Part shown: one piece after another, positions 12,701 through 24,234 of the stretch
Layout of the letters: each line of letters begins with the position of its first letter
How positions within the stretch are numbered: position 1 is the first letter of the stretch
DNA from: Toxonevra muliebris
Lineage: Eukaryota; Arthropoda; Insecta; Diptera; Pallopteridae
Length of the DNA: 64,000 bases
Direction: 5' to 3'
NCBI GenBank assembly: GCA_963691655.1
Contig: OY829328.1
Coordinates: 87,176,400 to 87,240,399 of the forward strand
Position numbers and translations under genes: made by a program
Notes under the pieces: model-generated
Seen by the model: only the letters and a program-made list of their open reading frames with translations
Databases searched by the model: none
Told to the model about the DNA's origin: nothing

Positions 12701-15700
12701 CTGAAAGTGCTGGTTATGTCGAAGAGAATAAAGTAAATGGTATAGCTCAATCACAAGAAGAACAATGTAAATTAATTATAGAAACTGCAGGTGATGCTAA
12801 AGGTGCAAAATCTCACCTAGACCCTCGAATTGATGAAAAAGAAATACAGCCAGAAGTCAAAGTTAATGAGGATAAAAGTAAGGTGGATGAAAAAGAAGCT
12901 CAAGTGTATGAAGGTGAAGTTTTCGAAAAAGAAACTCATTTTAAGGCAGAAGAAGAGAAAGAAGATCCAAAAGAAACTCACAAGGAAAATGTCGTGCATA
13001 AGGAAGGTATCCAATCGACGAAAATGAATGCAAATACAAAATGTGTAACAGAAGGAGAAGAAGATAAATGTAGAACTCAAGCCCAAGAAAGAGAAATGCA
13101 AGCAGTAGAAAGTGAAACTAAAGCAAAAAAGGGAGAAATTCAAGCTGAATCAAGTGAAATTCATGCTGAACTAAGTGCAAAAGAAATGCAAGGAAAACAA
13201 GTGAAGTCAGAAAAAATGGTAAGACAAATTCAAGAAGAAGAAAGACTAATTAAAACAAAAGAACGAGAGATCCAAGCAGTAGAAAGTAAAATTCAGGCAA
13301 AACAAATTGAAGCTAAACAAAAAGAAAGAGAAATAAAATCCAAGCTCAGTCAAATTCTAGTAAAAGTAAGTGCATACCAAAGTGAAGTTCAAAGAGAAAC
13401 TCAAGCTGATGAAGTAGTTGAAACTCAAGCAAGAGAGAATAAAGAAAAAGAAGTCCATCAAGCAAAAGAAATGGAGCAACAAGAAGAAGAAGAAGAAACT
13501 GCAGAGCGATCAAAAGAAAATAATGCGCAAAACAAGGAAACTGAAGCCCTAGCAATTACAAGAGAAACTCAAGCCAATGAACCCCAAGGTCAAATGAAAG
13601 AGATTAAAACACAATCAATAAAAAAAGAAACAATTGAAACAGAGCTTATTCAGAAAAAATCGATAGAAAATGAAAAGCAAGAATTAGAAACTCAAACAAA
13701 TATTGCAACCCCAATTCAAACAGGTTTAAGTGAAATTCAAAGAATATTGAAGGATAATTCAGCACCGAAAAAGAAAACTGACGAAACGCAGTTAATTCAA
13801 AGAGAATCTCAAACAGTAGAAATAAAATATACAACAAAGGAAGCAGAAACAAAAGAAAGAGTGGCTGGAGCTTATGAAAAACAAGCTGAAGAGAAACAAG
13901 AGGAGAATAAAATGCAAGAACGAGAAACTCTGACAAACGACAGTGAAACTAAAGAGAAAAGTAAAGCAGAAGAAAGAGAAATGCAAGCTGCTGAAAAAGA
14001 AAAAAGTAAAAAGTCAACCACAAGCAAAATACAAATGAGAAGAGAGTCTCTAGATATACGAAAACACAATGAAATGCAAGAAAGAGAAGCTCAAGCTGAA
14101 AAAGTGAGAGACATTCAGCACAATAAAGTCCAAGAAACTCAGAAGAAACCATGCCCAAGTAAAATGCAAAGGGATAAAAAAAACCTAGATATACGACAAC
14201 ATGTTAAAATTGCACAAGCGCAAAGTATAAAAGATATTCGGCAAAGTAAAGTACAAGAAAGAAAAAATAAATCAGATGAAGAAGAAACTCAAAAGAAGCC
14301 AAGCATAAGTAAAATACAAAGAAGGAGAGAATCCCTAGATATACGTATATACAATAGAAAGCAAGAAAAAGGGACTCAACCACAAAAATTGAAGGATACT
14401 CATCCGAAACAAATCGAAAATCAAGCAAAAGAAGAAGTAAAAATCCAGATGGAAAAAAAGGGAAGCCAAGCTATTGGAAAAAAGAGTAACGAGCACTTTG
14501 AGAAAATGGAAAAAAAAGATTTTTTTTTAGAAAAAAATGAAATTCTAGCAAAAGAACAAGAAAAGGATACTGATGAAAAAAAAAGCCAAGCGAAAAAGAG
14601 AATAAATCAAATGAACCTCTTAGGGGAATCCAAACAAACTGCTGTGGTACAGCAAAGAGAATTGAGAAAACTAAGCTTAGATGAAGATAATTTCAATGTT
14701 CAGAGAATAAAAATGAGAAAATTAAGCTTAGATGAAGAGATATCAAAGAATTTGAAGATAAATAAACGAAAAAATGTTGCTAAGATCAGTGCAAATTTAG
14801 CCAAATATAAAATACCTAAAATGTCGAAAACAAAAATGCTAGAACACGGTAAAAATACTACGCATGTCGACGATTGCGTTGCCAAAAATGATGACAAAAT
14901 AAAAATGCAAAACAAGGAAACATTAGAAAAAAGAAATGCCGAAGACCATGCAATCGAAGAACAGCAGACATCTGGTAATAGTAAAAAATGTATAGAAAAT
15001 GTAGAAAAAAATGATGTGTTGAGTTTTACTGAAAACAAAAAAATGCAGCAAATCTATGAAAGAGCGCCAACTTCTTCAATTCCATCATCACGATCTTCAA
15101 GCTCAATGTCAGCGACCGCTTACAAAACGGTTGAAGAAGTTGGAGCAGCAGCAGCAACCGGTGCCAAAGTAGATAAAGAACTTGAGATTGCAATACAACA
15201 ATTACGTGAACTTCAGAATAATACTTGTAAAAAATCAATAATAAATACAACTAGTACAGAAGACGACGGTACCAGCAATAATGCAGTGGAATTTATCAAT
15301 ATATCATTCAATCAAGATAAAACACAACAACAAACAGCTGTAGCAGTCGTCGGAAAAACAATTAAAAATAAATCATCTACAGACAAAACAAAAGATTACA
15401 TTGGGATTAAAACAGTGAGCAAAATTGTCACTGGAAATGTGGATAGTTTCAAAGGAAAAGATACCGTAAATAATATTAAGAAAGTTGCTAAGCCAAATAG
15501 AACACACTTCAGTCAAAAAAATTCTGATCAAATAATCTCAGAAGAAAGAAAAGAAGATGACGACCACCTTACTGTAAACACAGAAGAAATCGAAGCTGTA
15601 ATCATGCCAACAATTGATGAATCTTCAATGCAAAAACGTCGTATACCCAAATTGAAGACAAAAAAACGACGCATTTTGGATACGTCCAGTGATGAAGAAT

Positions 15701-16278
15701 ATGCAGTAGTACAACCATCGTTGGCAGAGCAACCATCACTTAAACGTGTGGCGTATGAGAAAAAAGATGATTCCAAAGATTTTCTTAACAACTCATTGTT
15801 GAGGTTATCTTCAGATTTAACTAGTGACATGAATACTGCAGTGCATGAACTCATTCAAGCTGTAGACCAAAAACAAACTCTTATGCCTGTTGATAAGCCA
15901 CTGCAACATGAGCAAACAGATGAAAAATTCAAAGAAATTGATTCAAATTTATATTTGATATTCGAATCACCAGATCATAAATTGGACGTTAGCACTCTAA
16001 GTGAATTGAATGATTTCAATATATCACAATCTCCGCTGACAACTTCTGCAAAGGTAGAAACAGAAACAACTGCAACGGATGCTACAATCGAAGAAACAGC
16101 CAATGCTAGCAAATTGTTGCAACAGAGTTGCAACAGTTCAATAAATGATAGCAATGCCAGTATGGAGACTAAACACATGTCATTAGGCTCGAGTGATTAT
16201 CGTTTTGAGCGTGTAAATGAAAATGTGGTTAATTTATTTATATCACGTAAGCGTCGTCGCGGCGGCAAGAAGCAATAA
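9738..16278 (+). CDS. FLASH: FLASH (CASP8AP2-like) histone locus body protein, 4 coding exons
   Basis: FLASH is a nuclear scaffold of the histone locus body. It binds Lsm11 of U7 snRNP and recruits the cleavage complex for replication-dependent histone pre-mRNA 3' processing. Inferred exons: 9738-9803, 9873-10069, 10129-10773 and 10851-16278, giving 2111 residues. Identity rests on the N-terminus: an acidic ELDIYDDLDDF motif, equivalent to the LDLY motif of animal FLASH, followed directly by a coiled coil ending in AKAEIRRKDKLLDEVRKE. The remainder is low-complexity: an Arg/Ser/His-rich segment (residues about 190-300), long Ser/Lys/Glu stretches, a Glu/Lys/Gln-rich repeat region (about 985-1560), a basic patch KTKKRRILD and a very basic C-terminus RKRRRGGKK. 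Exon 4 alone is 5.4 kb. AATAAA lies at 16404-16409. Two ATGs are adjacent (9738 and 9741); the first is used here. The N-terminal assignment is firm, while function of the rest is inferred. Confidence 0.88.
14010..14400 (+). repeat. Three-copy imperfect protein repeat inside FLASH
   Basis: Three degenerate units of roughly 45 residues recur in frame (about residues 1356-1486). Each has a KKP/KST-type lead, S-K-I/M-Q, a basic RRES or DKKN core, LDIR, then a Q/E-rich tail. Two further copies of RKLSLDE follow at about 14660-14740. The units differ at many positions, so this is an old expansion rather than a recent microsatellite. Confidence 0.65.
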
Positions 16279-17069
16279 CTGCTGGCCAGGACTGACGGTA
16301 ATGTAGTGTCTAATGTATGAAAGTACGATTCTAGTTTAAGTTTGTGTATTATATGTACATCAATTTTTGTACAACTTTAAATTAGAGTTAGTTAAGCTTA
16401 GGAAATAAAATTTGTGTTATGAATTAATTTTTTTTTCTTATTTTTAGTTTGTAAAATGAACTTTATATTTTTTTGGTTATGTTAAGGTACTAATTTAAGA
16501 ATCCTTGTTGAAAAAATGATCTTGTTTTCTTTCTTCACATACTTTTTATATAATAAAATAATAACATAAGTAAAAAGACAATTTCAACAAATAAATCGAA
16601 AACAAAGACTTGTCTTTTCGTTTTGTTTTACTAAGAAATAAATAAATATACAATATAAATAAATAACAATCAATTTGAAAAATCAGTGTATAATATATTG
16701 TTTTTTGCGCAACAATACAAAAATCGCTCTTAATCCTATTGTCGTTTAGTGCCGTCATAGTAATGTTCTTGGCACCTTGCGCAATCGGTAATTGTAGCAT
16801 TGACTGAACTCAGAATAATAAGATCTTGATACAAATACTGATCTACTAATAATAGTTTTTTGACCACAAGTAATAATGACGTTATGGCTGATCGCATATA
16901 GTATCTACCTATGTTTCTGAGTAAATGATTTGTAAAACAATCATAAATTGAAAACTAGAACTATAGTCATAAGGAAATCCACCTCTCTTCAAATCAAAAC
17001 CGACAAAACGTTAATAGGAGAGGAACGATTATTGTATTTTAGTTTTCCTGCTCTTTTTTGAGATAAAAG
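16279..17069. other. Convergent intergenic region (FLASH / aquaporin)
   Basis: This 790-bp AT-rich stretch carries the FLASH 3' UTR with AATAAA at 16404-16409 and, presumably, the 3' UTR of the minus-strand aquaporin gene. Nothing else is recognised. Confidence 0.5.
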
Positions 17070-18908
17070 TTATTCCTCTTTCTCCTTGCCTTCGCCCAAC
17101 AAAAATCTGCGTACTGGGGGCATTCTAAAGATCGGCACTGATAGAATCGCTCCAACACATGCACCAATCCAATATACAATAATATGCTCCAAATTTGTGT
17201 GCCCACGGCAGCCCCACTTCAGTGCAGTCGCCAATACCGGATTGAAGTAACCGCCCGAGAAATTGAACGCTGAAAACATAAGATAATTAAAAGCGTAAAC
17301 TGAGATTATTTAGACCGATCTTGTGTGTTCCATTGTTGTTGCTGATGTTTTTTTTTGTTGATATTTTGTTTGTTTTTTAACTTCTTACCTGCTACCACGA
17401 GCGATGTACCAATGAATGAATCGATGATGCCACTAAATTTTGGTTCTTTTTGTGCCAAAGTTTTCGATGCTAGACGGCAGAGTAATGTGGCGAAGCCCTC
17501 AATTGCTGCGCCCAAATATGGGTTGACCTGTGGAAGTATGGGGGAGTAAGAGAGAAAGAGAGGATAATTTAATAGTAAGTACAATATGAGAAAATGAGAG
17601 GTCCAACATAATCAAAACGATGCGCACTGGCAACCGCGAGAGAGCCACACATAATCAAGGCAGCGGCGAAGGCGGCTTTTTTGACATTTTGGAATTATGT
17701 AGTCAAAAATCACAAATTTTATGGAAGCTCCAAGCTCCCAAGAGAAGCAGAAGAAAACATACATAAGTGAGAAATCTGGCAGTGTCTTTGCTTACAAATT
17801 TTGTACAAATATATTGCATGAAAATCCATCAGTTGAGAGAAAAAGTGAGAGCATCGTTATCATGACGTAAAGAACTAGAATTCTATTTCTTTTCTCCCAT
17901 TGTCGCTGTCGCCATAATTGAGTTTGAGCTCTTAACTTAAAATTAGAAATTTGTTGATTCGAAGAAGAATAAAAAGCATTTTGGAATGTCACTCATACGC
18001 AGTGGTGTACGAAAAAGTCTTCACTCTCAAGACATTAGGGGTATTCACAACTTTGCGAGGCAATTAAAATACCAAACAAATGTCAAAATTGTCATACTTT
18101 GGAAGCGAAAAAGGAATAAAAGTTATTTCATTGAATTTTCGTAAATTCTCATAGGTTTAAACTTTTTCATCCAAGTGGTAACTAACCGGTGAATACCCCT
18201 ATTATGATATCCTAAGATAGTCAAGCTCTTCAGTCAAGTTCTGCGAAATGTCTGCAAGGTTCTTGACATATCTTCAAGGAGTGACCAGAAGCCCCCAAAA
18301 ACTCATACTTCATGTATGTATAGATATTTATTTACCTGCAAATCAGCATTACACTCTTCGAATGCTCTACCCCGATGCGTTTCAGCAAACTCAAACCACC
18401 AGAATACTTGTACAATACGATAAATACAACAGCCGCCCATCAATTCCGCCCACGTGCGTAAAGCAACTTCTTTCAATGAAACTTTTCCTTCCAACAAATC
18501 TTCCATGTGTGTGTATGGGCACGCAGATGCATCACCCCAGACCTTACCCCACCAAACGGTAAGTAAAAAGAGGAATACTGCATAGGCAGCAACGCCAAAG
18601 TTATCAGCAACTAAAAAATTAATTATTATCATGTTAAATTTTTCCAAAAATTATTTTAATACTCTACCTATAATCAATTCAAAACAGCAAGCGCATAATT
18701 CAGCGGCTGCAATAGCCTCATTCACCAGTACCGGCACAATACCATCATCTTTGAAAAAACGTTTAGAAACGCGTCGCGCAATTTGCGCCAGAACACACCA
18801 ACCGACCTAAATCGTGTTTGTAGTTATATACATCTTTATTTAAATTTGCACGCTTTTTCTTTTAATTACCATAAAGCCAGCGCTAATAGCTAAATTATTC
18901 ATAGACAT
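17070..18908 (-). CDS. Unorthodox (AQP11/12-like) aquaporin, 5 coding exons
   Basis: This is a channel of the aquaporin superfamily's unorthodox branch, which in animals often sits in intracellular membranes. Inferred exons: 18908-18870, 18806-18668, 18610-18336, 17527-17389 and 17269-17070, giving 263 residues with about six hydrophobic segments. The first pore motif, normally NPA, reads CPY (residues 90-92, in ASACPYTHMEDLL). The second reads NPV (207-209, in GGYFNPVLATALKWGC). These departures and the short acidic tail (GEGKEKEE) match the insect AQP12-like group, of which one Drosophila gene is known; I do not assign a symbol. Intron 3 carries a 162-bp MITE (18038-18199). All exon phases join cleanly. 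The substrate (water, glycerol or other) cannot be told from sequence. Confidence 0.9.
18038..18199. mobile_element. MITE with TA duplication, 162 bp, in aquaporin intron 3
   Basis: Inverted ends GGGGTATTCAC (18038-18048) and GTGAATACCCC (18189-18199) are flanked by TA on both sides (18036-18037 and 18200-18201), as for Tc1/mariner-type insertion. The interior is AT-rich and non-coding. Confidence 0.65.
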
Positions 18909-21900
18909 GTTGTTCGTTCGGCTCTTTTTGATTCTTTGATGATGACTAGAATAAATACTACCAAAAACTTAAATTATTAACTTCCGGTGTAAACATTTGT
19001 TGAAATAGAAAAGAGAAGAAATTAAAAACATTTTATTAGATTTAGTAATTATTTTTATGTATGAAATTATAATCTGAGAGGATACATAAGAAAGTTCTTT
19101 ACTGTAGTTACTGTATTACATTTCTGATACTATTCGGGCGATATTTTTTGTGTGCATTTTGAGAGGACTTTACTGTTATTAAGGCCAACCCATGAAAAGT
19201 CAAAACCAACATTTACAACTAAGAGCATTAGTTATTCTCTTCGCTCCTAGGGAGAGTACATGGTTTCAGAATTAAGAGGATATTTATGCTCTATACATTC
19301 CTCAAGTTAGAAAAATGATATAAGGAAACATTGAACACAATTAGATTGTTTATAAATACCAAATTTTGAAATCTCTTGAATAATTTTTCTCCATTGGTAT
19401 TATTCTAATAAATAGTCTATTTTAATTTTAAATTAAAATATAATACTTTTAATTTTGAGTTTTTGAAAAACTTTCTGTTGTTTGCACAGTTTTTATTCAA
19501 AGAATTTATAAACGTATGTAGCTAGATTGACGTTAATTTAAGTTGTTGTTATACGCAGATATTGTTAATATGCATATAGGAATTAATTGCCGATTTGTCG
19601 TTCTGTGATGAGAACGCTTTTCACTCTCGTGCTTCTATAACTTCTGTTTATATTCTTGTATGCCCATATACTATATAGTAGGTACTTGTGCCTGCCCTCA
19701 CATTTCCCCCAACGACTGTCCGACATCATCATCTCATTCATATTATACTCTTGTAGATTTCAGCCGTGCACGCTTTTTCGGAACGTAATGCGATGTTAAA
19801 AATAGTTTTATTTTTTGGCTTTGATGGTGATTTTTCACTGTGACAATATTTTTATTTTTGCTGTTTTTATATTTCAATACTATATTTTATTTTTCATTGC
19901 ATACTAGTTTCTTTTTTTTATGCAAATTAATACATTTTACGCAATATGGGTTGAAGTAAAATATTGGAAAAAAATATAGTTATATATATATAAAACATTA
20001 TTGGATTTAAATTGAAAATGATAAATTTGATTTTGTTTTTCCTTATTTTTATGTAAATTGGCAATAATAAGTACCTAAAAGTGCGATCACTGACTAGCGA
20101 CCGAGCGAGCAATCCACAATCCAAACGGTCTCAATGGTCGAACGCGTAACAGTCGACTGCTGCTCTGAATTCATTGCAAGTTTTTCATAAAAGTTTTATA
20201 TGAGAATTTCTCTTCCTCATTTGAAATTGTAATTGCTCTAAAAATACTAGAACTCATTTAATTTTGTTATTTATTGTTGTTACTTTTTGTGCACGTTGAG
20301 TGTTTGCTATTATTGTTTCTGTTTATCGTGAGTGAGCTTAACGATCTCAATTGATGATCGATTAAAATCGCAAATCACGCACTAAGTTTCCACCGTAGGG
20401 AAAGGGGATGGTTAGGAATTAAAATTTGTACTCTGGGAAAATGTAGTCATGAATATTTTGAAAGTTTTTTTTTAAATAAAATAAAGTATAAGTTCAAAAG
20501 AGTCAGATGAAATTATCATAGGATCTAGCTATATTTTCTTATGTAGGGGAATACACCTGGGTATTACGTGCAAGCGGCCTGCTCATTTATGCAAACATTG
20601 CGACAGCCATTTGGATGGAGAAGACGGTGACTATGAGGGAGATGATGAATAAAAACTGCCATTTCTCTTTATCTTAGCCACTGAAGACCTACAAAATAAA
20701 AAAATTTAAATTTATAAATAGTTATGGGGTTTTTACTTCATATATCCTAATTTTTAGTGGATTTTTGTAGGTGTCTCATTCCCGAGTATACACACATACA
20801 TTTTTTTTTTTGACAAAAATACACATCCTTAGAAAATTGGTCATAGAATTCTGCGTGCCAATGGAATCACAATATTTTTTTCGGATAAAAATTACATATT
20901 TTCATTACCTTTTCCATAGTATATAAAACACTCAATTTGGTTTTACCAGTGAAAATTTATTGGTCAAAAACAAAACTTGTCACATACCCGGGAACACTCC
21001 CTTAATAATTCGATTTTCAATTAGTAGGAAGCCAGGACGGAGTTTTTTCGGAAATTTTGAACGAATTTTCAACGTTCGCTATCGCTTCTTTTTGAAATTG
21101 CAAAGTTGTTCGTATTCACTACCCGTGTTTGGTTCATTAATGTAAACCTTTCTGTGGGATATTTGTTGTTATTGTCAAAATCGCGTTAAGTTCAAGGTCA
21201 AAGAATTGCAAATAATTTGAAGCCACCTCATTTGCAAGTAAACACGTATCTGATTTGCTCGATTTGAACTTAATACCTATTTGAATTTCTTGACGTTTTT
21301 ATCCGGTATTTTAATTGTCCGTCTGTGATAAATGTTCCGAAATTTTTCTCTTGTAACTGTAAAAAAGTACACGCCCTGTTAAGAGAAGGCCTTCCGTCGT
21401 TTTCTTTATTTAAAAAATATTTGCTTAAGAGAGGCGTCCAGGAGTAGAGAACTCAGCGAATTCTAATAAAGTAAAACTACATTTTTAAGTCTAGAGTAAG
21501 ATTGAGCAATGATATCTTTCACTTTTGGTTTACAACTTAATCTTTTTTGAGGTTGTTGTTTTTATTTTATTTATTTATTTTTTTTTTGTATAAACAACTT
21601 AGATAGTTTTACCGCCGCAAGTCATTGCACTTGGTGCAAAGTCCCCTTCGCCCACTTCCCCAGTTACACTAATCGCCAATACATATTCCAACTTAGCCGA
21701 ATCTAGAAACGCACCTAATGTGGTGATTAGGACAATCCCGCCTCTACCCTCTAATCCAATCTAAATTTGCCGTTTGATAGCTCTGATTATACTGTGATGA
21801 ATTTGGATTTTTAACTAGGTGATTACAGAAATCGACATTGGCCGCGTTTCCCGGGTGCGAATTAGAGCATTTAACATCCAGACTTGTGAGACTTGAAATA

Positions 21901-22385
21901 TTAAAATATGAATTTTATTGTAACCAAATATAAAAACCATCGCAAGCTTTGATCCAATAATATAAGAGCTGTACTGTTCCAATTTTAGTTGCTGTTTATA
22001 CAAGGAAAGTATGATCGTCATTGGAATAAATGTGTTGATTGAATTTTTTCTATGAAAAATAAAACCATGCTCAAAAATATTCCAAAAATAGTCTTATACA
22101 TTTGTATATTCACTGTGATGAGGTACTTATTGGTGAGTAGTGCTGTTTTTGAGTTGACGTGGAGCTAAAAGCCTTTTCTGTCGTGCTATTTGTAATAGTA
22201 GTGTAAAGGTTAAAAGAAAGTCAGCTGATTTATTCAAATTTACGAACAGCTGACCGAATAAATGTCAAAAACAGCTGCGTAAGATTATTTTATAATTTTG
22301 CGGCAAGGAAATAGCTTTAAATTTTGAGGTAAATTTTGTAAATTTTTTAAAGCATTATGAATTAAATTACTATATAATTAAATAG
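18909..22385. other. Intergenic region, 3.5 kb, no gene supported
   Basis: AT-rich DNA between the divergent aquaporin and TMEM186 genes. It should hold both promoters. A short cysteine/histidine-rich open frame at 20549-20651 has no recognised family and is listed as a finding. No RNA gene or transposon ends were seen. Confidence 0.5.
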
Positions 22386-23051
22386 ATGAGCACCTTACTA
22401 CGTGCACTCTGCTGTACTGCACATTACTGCAGAAATTTTAAACCACTGCAGAGCAGATATTCTAAGCAACAGCAGTTGCGTTTACTGGCAACAGTTTCAA
22501 AGCAACCACAATACTCGCCACCAACAGATAGCAATGTAGGAACTGGAGCAAAAACAACACTAGATACCAACACAGAGTGGATAACAATCTATCGTCTGCC
22601 ATTGGCACGTTTGGCTGCAGCATACAATCGTTTGAAAGTCCATCAAAGTATTCTCGTCGGAATGGCGGTGCCGGCAACATTTGCACTCGAACAAGCAGGA
22701 CACTGCTCAGCCAATACAGCCACCATGGTGGCTGCGCTTGGTGTAACTGGATTAATTACACTTACTGTCAGTAGTTTCTGGGTACAAAATCTAATTGGGT
22801 TCATTTATATTAATACAGCGAGTGATAAACTGAAATTGGCATATGTTGATTTCTGGGGTCGAAGGCAACATACTATTGTTAATATAGATGATCTAATACC
22901 AGCATGGGAGCAGGGAAAACCATCACGTTTTAATTTGAATTTCTATCAAGCGGTACGTTTTCGTAGCGATGAGAAACGTACATTTAAATTGCTGCAACGG
23001 TATGGTGTTGTTGTGGAAGCGGAAACATTTAGTGGACTCTTTGGTGAATGA
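22386..23051 (+). CDS. TMEM186-like mitochondrial inner-membrane protein
   Basis: This single-exon gene encodes 221 residues. TMEM186 is an assembly factor of respiratory complex I, working with the MCIA complex at the mitochondrial inner membrane. The N-terminus (about residues 1-45) is rich in Arg, Gln, Ser and Ala with no acidic residues, fitting a mitochondrial presequence. The conserved core begins EWITIYRLPLARLAAAYNRLK. Two membrane segments follow at roughly 88-104 and 111-143, separated by a short loop. The remainder, including KLAYVDFWGRR and DLIPAWEQG, matches the family's C-terminal domain. Length agrees with the family. Start is the first ATG. AATAAA lies at 23080-23085, 29 bp after the stop. 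Family assignment is from recall of the motif pattern, not a search. Confidence 0.85.
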   Translation: MSTLLRALCCTAHYCRNFKPLQSRYSKQQQLRLLATVSKQPQYSPPTDSNVGTGAKTTLDTNTEWITIYRLPLARLAAAYNRLKVHQSILVGMAVPATFALEQAGHCSANTATMVAALGVTGLITLTVSSFWVQNLIGFIYINTASDKLKLAYVDFWGRRQHTIVNIDDLIPAWEQGKPSRFNLNFYQAVRFRSDEKRTFKLLQRYGVVVEAETFSGLFGE

Positions 23052-24234
23052 GCAGTTGTAAATTCGAAGCTGTGAAGTCAATAAATAGTGAATAGTTTTA
23101 AAGTTATTCCAAGTGAAACATGTTTTGTTAATTAATTTAGTTCATAAAAATTATAAAGGTGCTCAAATTGAAAATACTAAGCATTTACTTTTAAAAATCT
23201 ACTATCAACAAGAAATAAGTCTTTCTTTCGGCGTCATGGCAACATATCACATTCAGAGAAGTTAAATTTTTGTGGTTGTCGGAATTAAGAATTAAGTTGT
23301 AAATTCACTATACTATACAAATTACTCAGAATTGGACATTCATTTGTATGACGCACAAACTTGGATGTGGACAGAATCTAATTCTTCGCAAAATTTATAG
23401 CTTTGTCTGCGAAAATGAATGAACCATAAGCTATGTGACACCCTCATCATAGAATAATGCAGTTATTTTGCAAAGTGGAGAAGCTAAGCTGCGAACAACA
23501 TGCCATGATGTCAGCGCACACAATGCAAAAACGACTGGTGAAATATTCTTATATAGAATCAGTTCCCCAACGCTTAAAGTAGAGTAAGTTTTATTTCTAG
23601 TTATTTTAAAAGTAAATTCTTTCGTAAACTTTATTTAAAATTTATATCAAATTATTTATTATAAGTTGTAGTAGTTTACTCTAAGATTGCAAATCGACAC
23701 CTTTTTTAGTAAATTTATTTCAGAATATTGTAATTGCATTTTAGAGTTTTCAAATATACTTCAGTACCTATTTTCCAAATTAATTTCAGATTATTTCAAA
23801 TGTACTTCACTGCACGCGAATATTTAATTTGTGCTTCTTTAAAACATTTTATATGCACTTAAAAAATTGTGTTGAAAAATGTAAGTACTTTAGAAAACTC
23901 TGCATGTATTTCAGATAAAACTTTTAATAACTGAATTTGTTTTCTGAAGTACAATAGAAATTTTCTAAAGAACTCAATTTGTACAGTACAGTTGAAATAT
24001 TCTGAAATCAATTTGTGATAATTTTGAAATAAGTTTGGAATTTTCTGTAAAAGGATTCAGCACATTTTCAGCATTCTTCATAGACTACTCAAATCCTTTT
24101 TAAAATTTTTCATAACATTTATTGAGCCACAATAATTTTGTGTGTATGTATATCAGTGAAAAATTAAGCTAATAATAAAATCGTTTTTAATATTTTACGT
24201 AAAAAAATATTATAAATGTAACAATAGCTTAAAA
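23052..24234. other. Convergent intergenic region with degenerate GAAAT-rich repeat
   Basis: The first 35 bp hold the TMEM186 3' UTR. From about 23690 to 24110 the sequence is a loose array of short blocks such as TTTCAGATTATTTCAAAT and TTGAAATATTCTGAAAT, similar to a block in the neighbouring transporter intron at 24850-25050. TTTATT at 24118-24123 reads as AATAAA for the minus-strand transporter. Confidence 0.5.

Noticed and set aside
12817..13143. Phe/Leu-rich antisense frames inside FLASH exon 4
   Set aside because: They come from Lys/Glu codons read on the other strand; several such frames occur along the exon.
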